Assembly (NCBI GenBank): GCA_905235485.1
Contig: CAJOLY010000005.1
Location: 1-36,306 of the forward strand
DNA: 36,306 nucleotides
DNA from: an uncultured Clostridia bacterium
Lineage (GTDB): Bacteria > Bacillota > Clostridia > Christensenellales > UBA1242
Reading direction: 5' to 3'
The number at the start of each line of letters is the position of its first letter. Position 1 is the first letter of the stretch. Shown in pieces: positions 23,890 to 32,612 of this stretch. Both the position numbers and the translations under genes were made by a program. A model generated the notes under the pieces. That model was not told where the DNA came from. It made no database searches and saw only the letters and a program-made list of their open reading frames with translations.

Positions 23890-24564
23890 ATGAAAGAAAC
23901 TAAAAAAAGGTTTAATTTGCAAAATATTAAAATTCAATTTAATAACTACATTAAGCAATATTGGTGGAAATTGATAGTTATTGCAATAATTTTGGCAATA
24001 GATTTAATCACAAAATCCTTGATTGTTAGATTTGATGAATTTGGAAATATTATTTCCTATGAGACTTCAATTTTAGGAAGCGTTCTTGTTATAATGCCAA
24101 CAACAAACACGGGCGCTGGGTTTTCTTTGCTTTCTGGGCATCAAACTCTTTTGATTGTTTTCACATTTTTGTTTTTAATTGCAATTTCTGTTTTCGATTT
24201 TTGTTTCAAAAAAAAATCAGTTTTGTTTGGAATTGCAACAGGACTAATTTTTGCAGGCGCACTTGGAAATTTGATTGATAGGCTTGCATTCAATTTTGTT
24301 AGAGATTTTATTTATGTTAAATTTATAAATTTTCCTGTGTTTAACATTGCCGATATGGCACTCACTTTTGGGATAATTTTGCTTGCTGTATACATTTTGT
24401 TTTTTATGAACAAAAAAGAAAAAGAACATCAAATAAATACTTCGTCTCAGAAAGCAACAGATAACAAAAATGCTAAAAATAATGATGATATTATGGCTGA
24501 GAAAATTGAAGATGATTTGCTAAACGATTTGCAAGACGAATCAAAAAACGATAAAGATTATTAA
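23890..24564 (+). CDS. lspA: Lipoprotein signal peptidase (LspA)
   Basis: A 224-residue membrane protein that removes signal peptides of prolipoproteins after lipidation. Four membrane helices are seen. The motifs are DLITKSLIV (38-46), NTGAGFSLLSG (73-83), GNLIDR with catalytic D130 and VFNIAD with catalytic D155. The C-terminal tail of about 50 residues after the last helix is acidic and Asn/Lys-rich and not part of the usual enzyme. The start is the ATG at 23890 (MKETKK). An upstream TTG extension reads through the promoter box and is rejected. Neighbour rluD follows in the usual lspA-rluD order of Bacillota. Confidence 0.93.
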   Translation: MKETKKRFNLQNIKIQFNNYIKQYWWKLIVIAIILAIDLITKSLIVRFDEFGNIISYETSILGSVLVIMPTTNTGAGFSLLSGHQTLLIVFTFLFLIAISVFDFCFKKKSVLFGIATGLIFAGALGNLIDRLAFNFVRDFIYVKFINFPVFNIADMALTFGIILLAVYILFFMNKKEKEHQINTSSQKATDNKNAKNNDDIMAEKIEDDLLNDLQDESKNDKDY

Positions 24565-24578
24565 AAAATCTAATTATA

Positions 24579-24587
24579 TGATATAAT
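24579..24587 (+). promoter_or_regulatory. Extended -10 promoter of the pseudouridine synthase gene
   Basis: TGATATAAT lies 44 bases before the ATG at 24632, just after the lspA stop. Confidence 0.5.
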
Positions 24588-24631
24588 GTCTCAAAGATAA
24601 CAAAAAATAATTATTAAAAACGGAGAAAGTG

Positions 24632-25531
24632 ATGCAAAAGATTATTGTTGATGAGGATATTGGAGAAAGGCTTGACATATACCTTGCAAAAAAACTTGAA
24701 ATCACTCGCAGCAGTGTGAAAAACTTGCTTGATGACAAAAAGATAAAAGTAAATGACAAATATGTGAAAGCAGGTTATAAGATTTTAGAGGGTGATGTTA
24801 TTGCAATTGAAAGCATTGAAAAACACGAACTTTCTGCAAGTCCAGAGGATATTGAACTAGATATAATTTATGAAGATGATGACCTTTTAGTTGTAAACAA
24901 ACCACAAGGAATGTGTGTTCATCCTGCAGTAGGAAATTTTAACGGAACGCTTGTTAATGCTCTAACTTACCATTTTAATAATTTAAGTTCGGTCAATGGC
25001 AATTTCAGGCCAGGCATTGTTCATAGACTCGATAAGGACACCAGTGGTCTTTTGATTGTTGCAAAAAATGACAAAGCACATATGGAACTTGCTGAGCAAA
25101 TTCAATCAAAGGTGTGCAAAAGGCATTATATGGCAGTTCTAGAAGGGAATTTGAAAGAAGATAAAGGTGAAATTATCACAAATATTGCTCGTAGCAAAAA
25201 AAACAGACAGATGATGGATGTTTGCGATGGTGGCAGAGGTAAACTTGCAATTACAAATTTTGAGGTTGTGAAAAGACTTAACGGCTATACCCTTGTTCAC
25301 TTTGAACTAAAGACAGGAAGAACTCATCAGATTAGAGTTCACTCAAAATATTTAGGACACCCAGTTGCTGGAGACAAAGTTTATGGAATTAAAAACAAAG
25401 AAAAGGATCTTGATGGTCAGCTTTTGACAGCTTTTAAAATCTGTTTTTTTCAACCAACAACAAAAAAAGAAATAGTTTGCGAAATTCCACTTCCAAAATA
25501 TTTTTTAGATTTTGTTGAAAAACATAGCTAA
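24632..25531 (+). CDS. RluD-family 23S rRNA pseudouridine synthase
   Basis: A 299-residue RluA/RluD-type pseudouridine synthase that isomerises uridines in large-subunit rRNA. The N-terminal S4 RNA-binding domain (about 1-60: GERLDIYLAKKLEITRSSVKNLLDDKKIKVN) is followed by the catalytic domain: VVNKPQGMCVHP (87-98), HRLDKDTSGLLIVAKN with catalytic D134, and LKTGRTHQIRVHSKYLGHPVAGD. The ATG at 24632 is 6 bases after GGAG; the GTG three bases earlier is less well placed. The S4-plus-catalytic layout and position after lspA fit RluD, but members of the family differ in target sites, so I leave the symbol empty. Confidence 0.92.
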   Translation: MQKIIVDEDIGERLDIYLAKKLEITRSSVKNLLDDKKIKVNDKYVKAGYKILEGDVIAIESIEKHELSASPEDIELDIIYEDDDLLVVNKPQGMCVHPAVGNFNGTLVNALTYHFNNLSSVNGNFRPGIVHRLDKDTSGLLIVAKNDKAHMELAEQIQSKVCKRHYMAVLEGNLKEDKGEIITNIARSKKNRQMMDVCDGGRGKLAITNFEVVKRLNGYTLVHFELKTGRTHQIRVHSKYLGHPVAGDKVYGIKNKEKDLDGQLLTAFKICFFQPTTKKEIVCEIPLPKYFLDFVEKHS

Positions 25532-25629
25532 GATTTGTCAAAAAACAACTTTTATGATATTATAATTTTTAGAATAAACAACATAAATTTAGATTTAATT
25601 GCTTATTAAAAGTTTAAAGGAATAATAAA

Positions 25630-25908
25630 ATGAAAAAAGAACTCAACTCAAAAAAATTTTTTAGTTTGCTAGCATTTATTGCACTAATAATAAGTGGTGT
25701 CGCTCTTTTGATTTCAAAAATATTTTTTGGAAATTCAACAACAGCAGTAGTTCTTAATAACACTGCTTATGTGCTTGCATTTGTGGTTACGGCTTTTTCT
25801 GCATTGAATTATGTAAAAACAAAGCATAGTCTTGTGTGGACAATTATTTATATTGTTGCAGTGATTATTGTTGTTGTGCCACTTGTACTTTCAATGTTTA
25901 AAATTTAG
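25630..25908 (+). CDS. Small membrane protein with three helices
   Basis: A 92-residue protein with three predicted membrane helices, at about 10-32, 40-60 and 68-89. No family signature is recognised. It lies 8 bases upstream of another small membrane protein and is likely co-transcribed with it. Preceding bases AAAGGA (25616-25621) are an acceptable ribosome binding site. Confidence 0.65.
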   Translation: MKKELNSKKFFSLLAFIALIISGVALLISKIFFGNSTTAVVLNNTAYVLAFVVTAFSALNYVKTKHSLVWTIIYIVAVIIVVVPLVLSMFKI

Positions 25909-25916
25909 GAGTTTGT

Positions 25917-26306
25917 ATGAAGTTTAAATATAATGTATTTAATTTTATAACTGCACTTATGTTTGTGCTTGCATTCTTATCTCTAATGATTTCATATGCA
26001 ACAACAATTATGTATTATGTTGCAATGGTATTTTTTGTGGTTGGATTTTCAATGCTTTCAGTTATATTTATCAAAAATTATATAAATCAATCAATTGATG
26101 ATGATACAATTGGCGATCCAATAATAATGGAACTATCAGGCGGAGTTGATGGTGAAACCTATGTTATGACTGATGAAAAGCAAAACAAAAAAGAAAGAAG
26201 AATAAAAAGAACTCAAAAGTTTGACAGATTGCTTCCGTCAATATTTTCAATACTCGCTGCAGGACTATTTCTATTTTTGTTTATAAGATCAATAATTGTT
26301 AATTAA
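25917..26306 (+). CDS. Small membrane protein, partner of the preceding gene
   Basis: A 129-residue protein with two N-terminal helices (about 7-25 and 30-52), a charged cytoplasmic-type middle (DDDTIGDP..., then KQNKKERRIKRTQKFDR) and a final helix (about 108-126). It follows its neighbour by 8 bases with GGAG upstream of the ATG. Function unknown. The two genes form a small unit ending in a bidirectional terminator. Confidence 0.65.
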   Translation: MKFKYNVFNFITALMFVLAFLSLMISYATTIMYYVAMVFFVVGFSMLSVIFIKNYINQSIDDDTIGDPIIMELSGGVDGETYVMTDEKQNKKERRIKRTQKFDRLLPSIFSILAAGLFLFLFIRSIIVN

Positions 26307-26330
26307 AAACAGTGCAATTGCACTGTTTTT
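26306..26330. terminator. Bidirectional terminator between converging genes
   Basis: AAAACAGTGC and GCACTGTTTT are perfect inverted copies around AATT, with A and T runs on either side. It can stop both the small-membrane-protein operon (+) and the glycosyltransferase (-). Confidence 0.85.
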
Positions 26331-26331
26331 G

Positions 26332-28047
26332 TTATACCTTTGTTTTGGCTTTTTTGTTTAAATTAACATTAGGAATTTTTTGATTTTGCAAAAGATATAA
26401 CTTGTTTTCATTGAGTGTGATTTCAGTGGTTAATTTATCATTTTTTTCATATTGCCTTTTTGTATATTTTCTGTTTGATAAAAATAATAGAAAGAACGAC
26501 AAATATCCAGTTCCAGCAATCAAAATAATTGGTAAAACACTTCGGCAAAAAATAAGCGATAACACAATCAAAATGGTTGAAAAAACAAGCTCTTTCCATT
26601 GAAAACAAAGTGCAAACCACGGATCAATTTTTTGCGTGCTTTTTGGAGTTACAATAAATGTTGCTTTTTTACCAAAAACCCCGAGTGTGGCACTAATAAG
26701 TGAAGTTGTGAGCATCGAGCCATATAAAATAATTGAACCAATATAGTAAAGCAAAAATTCAAAGATATTTATTTTAAAAATCCAAGTGAAAATATCATTG
26801 AAAGTTGGAGAGAAAAAGAAAATTATTGTTGGAATAATCATCCAAATAGGATAAACCAAACCTAAGTTTATGTGAAGAAGTGGTGCTATGATCAAATTCA
26901 CAAAAATGTAAAAAGCAAAAATTGCAGTGAGTGGAAGATTATATGTGAAAAGTACAATGTCCAATTTTTCAAACCACTTCATTTTTGATTTGAAAATTTT
27001 GCTTGTGTATTTCTTTATAAATTCCAAATTTCCTTGTGTCCACTTTGAATGTCTCTTTTTAAATGCCACATAGTCAACAGGATATTCCTCTGAACAAATA
27101 ATGTTTGGAGCGAATGCAACCAAATAACCAATGTTTCTGGCTTCAATGCTCAAACACAAATCTTCTGCCACTAGGTTTGGGAAGCCTCCAGCCTTGTAGT
27201 AGCAATCATTTTTTATCATAGCCCCATGACCAAGCATTGTTGAAAATCCATAAAAATGTTTCATTGTTTGGTAGGTTGGCCAATGAGAGTTAACGCCCAA
27301 GTGGAAAAGTCTCATAAACAAATTTTTGTTTCTAGTTGAAATGTGATTTGCCTGAACAATACCAATATTTTTTTTAGCATAAAAATATTTCAAGCTTTCA
27401 GTTATAAAATTGTTTGGGATAATTTCATCAGAATCCAAAATAACAAAATAGTCATAATTTTGTGATCTGCATTCCTTTGACATTAAATAATTGTTTATGT
27501 TGCCTGCTTTAAAACCTTCTCTATTTTGCCTTCGCACAACTTTTATGTTGTATTTTTTTGCAAACTCATCAATTTGAGCCTTGTATTCTTCTTTTGATGA
27601 GTCATCTAAAATAACAGTCTCAAAATTGTGATATTTTTGTTTTATGCTTTGTTCCAAACTTTTGCCATCAAAATCATTGCAAGTGCAATAAATAAGAAGT
27701 ATTTTATCATTAGTTTTTGATACATCGGTGTTTATGATATCCAAATAATTTTTTGTCAGTCGTTTTCTATTTATAAAATACCAAACAACATAAATTAAAT
27801 CTTTTACACCATTAAGCCAGAAGTAAGAAATAAATATTGCATTGAAAATTAGTAGTATATTTGCAAGCACATTTACAAAGGTTGTAATTTTTGTGTTTTG
27901 ATAAAATGGTACATTACCAAAACTTTTGGACATTGTCCACCAAAAAAATATAATTAGTATTATCCATGCCACCAAAAGAGTTATATAGAGTTTTGGACTT
28001 TTTTTAATTAAATCATTATTTTCTTTTTTTAGTCTTTTTGTTTTCAT
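26332..28047 (-). CDS. Membrane glycosyltransferase family 2 protein (BcsA-like processive type)
   Basis: A 571-residue integral membrane glycosyltransferase. Two N-terminal helices (about 22-40 and 57-88) precede a cytoplasmic GT2 domain at about 110-360: the first Asp in LDDSSKEEY, metal-binding FVILDSDEIIPNNF, AEDLCLS (catalytic ED) and KRHSKWTQGN, a variant of the QxxRW motif of processive enzymes. Several further helices (about 370-540) follow. This is the layout of cellulose-synthase-like and other polysaccharide synthases that polymerise and export a sugar chain. The sugar is unknown, and no partner genes (PilZ, periplasmic subunits) are next to it. It is transcribed alone on the - strand. 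The start ATG at 28047 has little ribosome binding site upstream (AAGGATAA). Confidence 0.82.
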   Translation of the reverse strand: MKTKRLKKENNDLIKKSPKLYITLLVAWIILIIFFWWTMSKSFGNVPFYQNTKITTFVNVLANILLIFNAIFISYFWLNGVKDLIYVVWYFINRKRLTKNYLDIINTDVSKTNDKILLIYCTCNDFDGKSLEQSIKQKYHNFETVILDDSSKEEYKAQIDEFAKKYNIKVVRRQNREGFKAGNINNYLMSKECRSQNYDYFVILDSDEIIPNNFITESLKYFYAKKNIGIVQANHISTRNKNLFMRLFHLGVNSHWPTYQTMKHFYGFSTMLGHGAMIKNDCYYKAGGFPNLVAEDLCLSIEARNIGYLVAFAPNIICSEEYPVDYVAFKKRHSKWTQGNLEFIKKYTSKIFKSKMKWFEKLDIVLFTYNLPLTAIFAFYIFVNLIIAPLLHINLGLVYPIWMIIPTIIFFFSPTFNDIFTWIFKINIFEFLLYYIGSIILYGSMLTTSLISATLGVFGKKATFIVTPKSTQKIDPWFALCFQWKELVFSTILIVLSLIFCRSVLPIILIAGTGYLSFFLLFLSNRKYTKRQYEKNDKLTTEITLNENKLYLLQNQKIPNVNLNKKAKTKV

Positions 28048-28172
28048 AATTATCCTTGAAACAATTGTAGTATGTGCAATTTTGAATAAAGTATAATTAA
28101 ACTTTAAATTTATTTAATATATCAAAAAACCACAAAAAAACACAAAAAATTTAGGATTACTGGCAAAACAAA

Positions 28173-28206
28173 TTGCAATAAAATATTTTGTGTGATATAA
28201 TATCAC
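28173..28206 (+). promoter_or_regulatory. tig promoter with palindrome centred on the -10 box
   Basis: TTGCAA (28173-28178), 17 bases, then TATAAT (28196-28201) with an upstream TG. The -10 box sits in the middle of a perfect 15-base palindrome, GTGATAT-A-ATATCAC (28192-28206). Confidence 0.7.
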
Positions 28207-28225
28207 TTGCGAAAAGGAGAAAGAA

Positions 28226-29503
28226 ATGGAATACACAAAAGAAGTATTGGCAGATAAAAGAGTCAAACTCACAATCAAAATAACAGCTGAAGAATGGGAA
28301 AATGCTCTTCAAAAAGCATATGAAGAAACAAAAGGTAAATATCGTGTGCAAGGCTTTAGAACAGGAAAAGCACCAAGAAAAGTTATTGAAAGAGAATATG
28401 GTGACACTGTATTTTTTGATGAGGCATTAAACGACAGTTTTTATAAATACTATGATGAAGCTATTGAAAAAGAAAAACTTGATGTTGTAGGCAATCCAAA
28501 TGTATCTGTTGATAAAATTGAAAGTAGTGGCGTAACAATGACAGTTACAACAGCAGTTTATCCAGAAGTTAAGCTTGGAGCATACACAGGGCTTACTATT
28601 GAAAAAGAACAAGTTAAAGTTTCAGCAGCAGAAGTTAATGGTGCTGTCAAGGATATGCAAGAAAAAGCTGGCAGAATGGTGAAAGTGGAAAGAGAAGCAA
28701 AAAATGGCGATACAGTTATCATAGACTTTGTTGGTAAAAAAGATGGTGTTGCTTTTGACGGAGGAACAGCAAAAGGATATGAACTTGTGCTTGGCAGTGG
28801 TGCATTTATCCCAGGATTTGAAGACCAACTAGTTGGCGCTAAAGCAGGCGAAGAAAGAGAAGTTAATGTAACATTCCCAAAGGACTACCCAGCAGCGGAT
28901 CTTGCAGATAAACTTTGTATTTTTGAAGTTAAAGTTAACGAGGTCAGAGAAAAGGTTCTTCCAGAACTCAATGATGATTTTGCAAAAAATGTTAGTGAAT
29001 TCGATACGCTTGAAGAATACAAAAAGAGTGTTAAGGAACAAATAAAAAAACAAAAAGAACAAAGAGCAGAGCAACAAGCCGAAGAAAAACTTTTGGTTAT
29101 GATCACAGACAATGCTACTGTTGATGTGCCAGAAGTTATGGTGGAAGAACAAGCGGATGCTTTCATTCATGATTTTGAACATAGACTTGCTCATCAAGGA
29201 CTCACACTTGACGGATATCTTGAATATATGAACACAACAGTTGAAAAACTTAAAGAATCAAGAATGGATGATGCGAGAAAGACTGTTAAGACTCGTCTTG
29301 TTTTAGATGCAATTCTCAAAAAAGAGAATTTAACTCTTGAAAAGGCAGAAGTTGAAAAAGCTATTGAAGAACAAGCAAAATTCAGTGGTATGGAAGTTGA
29401 AGAATTCAAAAAGAATGTTCACGATCATGTTATAAATGATATTGCAAACAATATTGTAATGACAAAACTTCTTGACTTTCTTAAAAAGAATAACACTTTA
29501 TAA
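28226..29503 (+). CDS. tig: Trigger factor (ribosome-associated chaperone)
   Basis: A 425-residue trigger factor with its three domains. The ribosome-binding domain (about 1-110) contains the signature QGFRTGKAPRKVIEREYG near residue 40. The FKBP-type prolyl isomerase domain (about 150-240) has GDTVIIDFVGKKDGVAFDGG and GSGAFIPGFEDQLVGAKAGEE. The C-terminal chaperone arms (about 250-425) are helical and charged. Length is normal. AAAGGAGA precedes the ATG. It is followed by clpP and clpX, the common Bacillota order tig-clp, but with a terminator in between, so it is separately transcribed. Confidence 0.97.
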   Translation: MEYTKEVLADKRVKLTIKITAEEWENALQKAYEETKGKYRVQGFRTGKAPRKVIEREYGDTVFFDEALNDSFYKYYDEAIEKEKLDVVGNPNVSVDKIESSGVTMTVTTAVYPEVKLGAYTGLTIEKEQVKVSAAEVNGAVKDMQEKAGRMVKVEREAKNGDTVIIDFVGKKDGVAFDGGTAKGYELVLGSGAFIPGFEDQLVGAKAGEEREVNVTFPKDYPAADLADKLCIFEVKVNEVREKVLPELNDDFAKNVSEFDTLEEYKKSVKEQIKKQKEQRAEQQAEEKLLVMITDNATVDVPEVMVEEQADAFIHDFEHRLAHQGLTLDGYLEYMNTTVEKLKESRMDDARKTVKTRLVLDAILKKENLTLEKAEVEKAIEEQAKFSGMEVEEFKKNVHDHVINDIANNIVMTKLLDFLKKNNTL

Positions 29504-29524
29504 TTGAGACTTGATCTCATATAC

Positions 29525-29562
29525 AAAAGATAAAATGGCAAATGCTATTTTATCTTTTTTTA
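29525..29562 (+). terminator. Terminator of tig
   Basis: AAAAGATAAAATGGC pairs with GCTATTTTATCTTTT (one G-U) around AAAT, followed by T. Confidence 0.85.
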
Positions 29563-29644
29563 TTTGACAAAAATTAACAATAATCGTTGTTTTAATTTGA
29601 TTCATAAAAGCTTATATGGAAAAGATATATAAAGGAGATTTTTT

Positions 29645-30229
29645 ATGCTTATACCTTATGTTGTTGACAATATTGCAAATGGTGAAAGGACATATGATAT
29701 ATATTCTAGACTTCTTGAAGATAGGATTATTTTTTTGGGTGGAGAAATAAATACTGATGTTGCAAATTCTGTAATTGCACAAATGCTTTTTTTGGAAGGA
29801 AAGGATAATACAAAAGAGATATGCCTATATATCAATAGCCCCGGCGGAACTATTGATGCAGGACTAGCAATTTTAGATACAATGAACTACATTAAATGTG
29901 ATGTTTCAACAATTTGTGTTGGGCTTTGTGCATCAATGGGAGCAGTGTTACTTTCAAGTGGTGCAAAAGGAAAAAGATTTGCTCTCAAAAATAGCAAAAT
30001 TATGATTCATCAGCCGCTTTTATCAAATGCAAGTGGGCAAGCAAGTGACATAAAGATTGTTGCTGATCAAATTTTAAAATCAAGAGATTGTATCAACAAA
30101 ATTTTGGCAGAAACAACCGGACAGCCCATTTCAAAAATTGAAAAGGATACAAATAGGGATTATTACTTAACAAGTTTTGAAGCAAAGGAATATAATTTGA
30201 TTGACAAAGTTTTGATTAAAGGAGAATAA
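29645..30229 (+). CDS. clpP: ATP-dependent Clp protease proteolytic subunit
   Basis: A 194-residue serine protease subunit of the barrel-shaped ClpP ring. The catalytic triad can be seen: S97 in [10 protein letters not shown]122 in MIHQPLL and D172 in [19 protein letters not shown] (65-76) is the conserved oxyanion/structural loop. It is next to clpX (gap 2 bases), whose unfoldase it serves. AAAGGAG (29632-29638) precedes the ATG. A TTGACA at 29564 could be part of its promoter but no well-spaced -10 is seen. No CtsR operator repeat is present. Confidence 0.96.
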   Translation: MLIPYVVDNIANGERTYDIYSRLLEDRIIFLGGEINTDVANSVIAQMLFLEGKDNTKEICLYINSPGGTIDAGLAILDTMNYIKCDVSTICVGLCASMGAVLLSSGAKGKRFALKNSKIMIHQPLLSNASGQASDIKIVADQILKSRDCINKILAETTGQPISKIEKDTNRDYYLTSFEAKEYNLIDKVLIKGE

Positions 30230-30231
30230 TC

Positions 30232-31464
30232 GTGCAAAAAAATATCAATATGAGTTGTTCATTTTGTGGCAGGGGTCAGCCTGAAATAAAAAAATTTATT
30301 GCAAGTCCAACAGGTAATGCTTTTATTTGTGAAGATTGCATCTCAATTTGCAATACTATAATAATTAGTGACGAAAAAACCTTCACACAGCAAAAAAGAC
30401 TTTTGACTCCAAAGGAAATAAAAAATCATTTAGATGAATATATTATAGGTCAAGATGATGCAAAAAAAGTTTTGAGCGTTGCAGTTTATAATCATTACAA
30501 AAAAGTTGAATATAATAAAAAGGTTAAATTGCAAAACAAAGTGATGCTTGACAAAAGCAATATTTTGCTTGTTGGACCAACTGGTTGTGGAAAAACTTTA
30601 CTTGCAAAAACTCTTGCAAAAATTTTGGAAGTGCCCTTTGCAATGTGTGATGCCACAACACTCACAGAAGCTGGATATGTTGGTGAAGATGTTGAAAGTG
30701 TGCTATCAAAACTTTTTCAAGCGAGTGGTGGTGATGTCAAAAAAGCTCAAACAGGCATTGTGTATATTGATGAAATTGACAAAATTGCAAAAAAGAATGA
30801 AAACAGAAATCTGCCAAAAGATCCTTCAGGTGAAGGCGTTCAGCAAGCGCTTTTGAAAATCATAGAAGGAACAATTGCAAATGTGCCTGTTCAATCAAAC
30901 AAAAGGTCACCATATCAGGAAAGTGTTTCAATAGACACTTCAAACATTTTATTTATTTGCGGTGGTGCATTTGTGGGTCTGGAACAAATATTAAATGAAA
31001 GAAGCAAAAATCATAATTTAGGCTTTTCAAAAGTAAATGAAGTTAATGAGTTTAAAAATGTAATTATGCCACAGGATCTTATCAAGTTTGGACTCATTCC
31101 AGAGTTTGTTGGCAGACTTCCAGTGGTCAGTATGCTTCAAAAACTAACAAATGAAAATTTGCAGGATATTCTCACAAAACCAAAAAACTCAATAATAAAG
31201 CAATATCAAGAAATGATGAAACTAGATGGTATAAACTTTTATGCAAGCACTGATGCAATTCAAGAAATTGCAAATCAAGCATATAGTCTTGGAGATGGAG
31301 CAAGAGGGCTGAGAACAATTCTTGAAAACAATTTGCTCGATGCAATGTATTCACTCCCAAACAGTGACATTAAAAAGTTTACACTTGATGTTGATGAAAA
31401 AAAGCTTTCTCTCAAATATGATGATAAAAAGTTTGATAAAAATACCGTAGGTGCAAATGCTTAG
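30232..31464 (+). CDS. clpX: ATP-dependent Clp protease ATPase subunit ClpX
   Basis: A 410-residue AAA+ unfoldase that recognises proteins and feeds them to ClpP. The N-terminal zinc domain has C9-x2-C12 and C33-x2-C36. The AAA+ core has LLVGPTGCGKTLLAKTLA (Walker A), DATTLTEAGYVGEDVE, IVYIDEIDKIAKK (Walker B), and sensor segment GLIPEFVGRLPVV, followed by GARGLRTILE. The start is a GTG at 30232, 7 bases behind GGAG; the next ATG (30250) would remove six residues and lacks a site. It is coupled to clpP by a gap of 2 bases. A terminator overlaps the stop codon. Confidence 0.97.
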   Translation: MQKNINMSCSFCGRGQPEIKKFIASPTGNAFICEDCISICNTIIISDEKTFTQQKRLLTPKEIKNHLDEYIIGQDDAKKVLSVAVYNHYKKVEYNKKVKLQNKVMLDKSNILLVGPTGCGKTLLAKTLAKILEVPFAMCDATTLTEAGYVGEDVESVLSKLFQASGGDVKKAQTGIVYIDEIDKIAKKNENRNLPKDPSGEGVQQALLKIIEGTIANVPVQSNKRSPYQESVSIDTSNILFICGGAFVGLEQILNERSKNHNLGFSKVNEVNEFKNVIMPQDLIKFGLIPEFVGRLPVVSMLQKLTNENLQDILTKPKNSIIKQYQEMMKLDGINFYASTDAIQEIANQAYSLGDGARGLRTILENNLLDAMYSLPNSDIKKFTLDVDEKKLSLKYDDKKFDKNTVGANA

Positions 31465-31479
31465 GCTTTTGCATTTTTT
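31452..31479 (+). terminator. Terminator at the clpX stop codon
   Basis: TGCAAATGC (31452-31460) pairs with GCTTTTGCA (31465-31473), one mismatch, and the loop contains the stop codon TAG. Six T follow. Confidence 0.75.
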
Positions 31480-31613
31480 ATGCACGCAAGAAGTACTCAA
31501 AAGAAAATATCTTATTTGATTTTTATTAAAATTTAATACTTTTATCATCAAAAAAATTTAATTGTCAAAATGAGACTGCATATCATAAATAAATATATTG
31601 ATAAAAATTGCTG

Positions 31614-31642
31614 TTGACACAATGTCTCAATTGTGATATACT
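31614..31642 (+). promoter_or_regulatory. Strong promoter of the HAD gene with palindrome in the spacer
   Basis: TTGACA (31614-31619), exactly 17 bases and TATACT (31637-31642) with a TG extension. The spacer holds CACAAT-GTCTCA-ATTGTG (31618-31635), a palindrome with six-base arms that overlaps the -35 box, a candidate operator. Confidence 0.75.
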
Positions 31643-31658
31643 TTTGTAGAGGTGGAAA

Positions 31659-32501
31659 ATGACAAAAGTTGCTTTGGTTTATGATTTTGATAAAACACTT
31701 TCAACAGATGATATGCAAACATTTGGCTTTATTCAAGCATTGGGAATGGAAGTTGATGATTTCTGGAACAAGTGTGGAGAGTTTGGAGAAAAAAACAACA
31801 CAGATGGGGTATTAGCTTACCTTTATGTTACAGTTAAAGAAATGAGAGATAGAAACATAAAGCTGACAAAAGAATATTTAAACAAATGTGGAGAGAATAT
31901 TGAATTTTTTAAAGGCGTTGAAACTTGGTTTGATAGAATCAATAAATTTGGAAAAGAAAATGGAATTGAAGTTGAGCATTATGTGGTTTCAAGTGGTTTA
32001 ACTGAAATTATTGAAGGTACAAAAATTGCAAAATATTTTAACAAAATTTTTGCTTGTTATTTTGCTTATGATGAAACTGGTGTTCCAGTTTGGCCAGCAC
32101 TTGCTCTAAATTACACCAATAAAACTCAATTTATTTATAGAATAAATAAAGGCATATTTGGTGTAAGAGACAATAGAGTAAATGAAGAAATGTCACATAA
32201 AGACAGATACATACCATTTTCAAACATTATTTATGTTGGAGACAGTGCAACTGACATTCCTTGTATGAGAATGTTATTCAAATATGGTGGCACAGCAATT
32301 GGACTTTATCAACCTGGCACAAAAAATGAGAAATATCTTAAAGACTTAATCAAAAGAGATAGAATAAGTTTTGCTGTTAAGGCTGATTATAGTGAAAATG
32401 AAGAATTTGACACTATAGTAAAAGGAGTTATTAAAAAAATTAAATATCAAAGCGAACTGAATATATTTAGAGAAATAGAAATTCAAGATAAGAAAGATTA
32501 A
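31659..32501 (+). CDS. HAD-superfamily phosphatase
   Basis: A 280-residue cytoplasmic HAD hydrolase. Motif I is VYDFDKTLS with nucleophile D9 and acid D11, motif II VVSSGLTEI near residue 110, and motif IV IYVGDSATDIPCM near residue 190. The DFDKT version and long cap resemble the HAD-IB-type phosphatases (SerB-related), but the substrate is unknown. GAGGTGG lies upstream of the ATG. It is transcribed alone from a strong, apparently regulated promoter and ends in a hairpin before dnaE. Confidence 0.82.
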   Translation: MTKVALVYDFDKTLSTDDMQTFGFIQALGMEVDDFWNKCGEFGEKNNTDGVLAYLYVTVKEMRDRNIKLTKEYLNKCGENIEFFKGVETWFDRINKFGKENGIEVEHYVVSSGLTEIIEGTKIAKYFNKIFACYFAYDETGVPVWPALALNYTNKTQFIYRINKGIFGVRDNRVNEEMSHKDRYIPFSNIIYVGDSATDIPCMRMLFKYGGTAIGLYQPGTKNEKYLKDLIKRDRISFAVKADYSENEEFDTIVKGVIKKIKYQSELNIFREIEIQDKKD

Positions 32502-32536
32502 AGATATTTGAAATGAATTAGTTTTAGTGTTATTAT

Positions 32537-32578
32537 AAAAAAAGATTGTCACTTAATTAAATTTGAGTGACTTTTTTT
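32537..32578 (+). terminator. Terminator between the HAD gene and dnaE
   Basis: GTCACT (32548-32553) pairs with AGTGAC (32566-32571), extended by flanking A and T runs, and is followed by seven T. Confidence 0.75.
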
Positions 32579-32612
32579 GTTTTATGATATAAACTATAAT
32601 AAAGGAGTTTTT

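Noticed and set aside
28829-29197. Long - strand open frame within tig
   Set aside because: Phe/Cys-rich shadow of the Glu/Lys-rich trigger factor codons, without a ribosome binding site.
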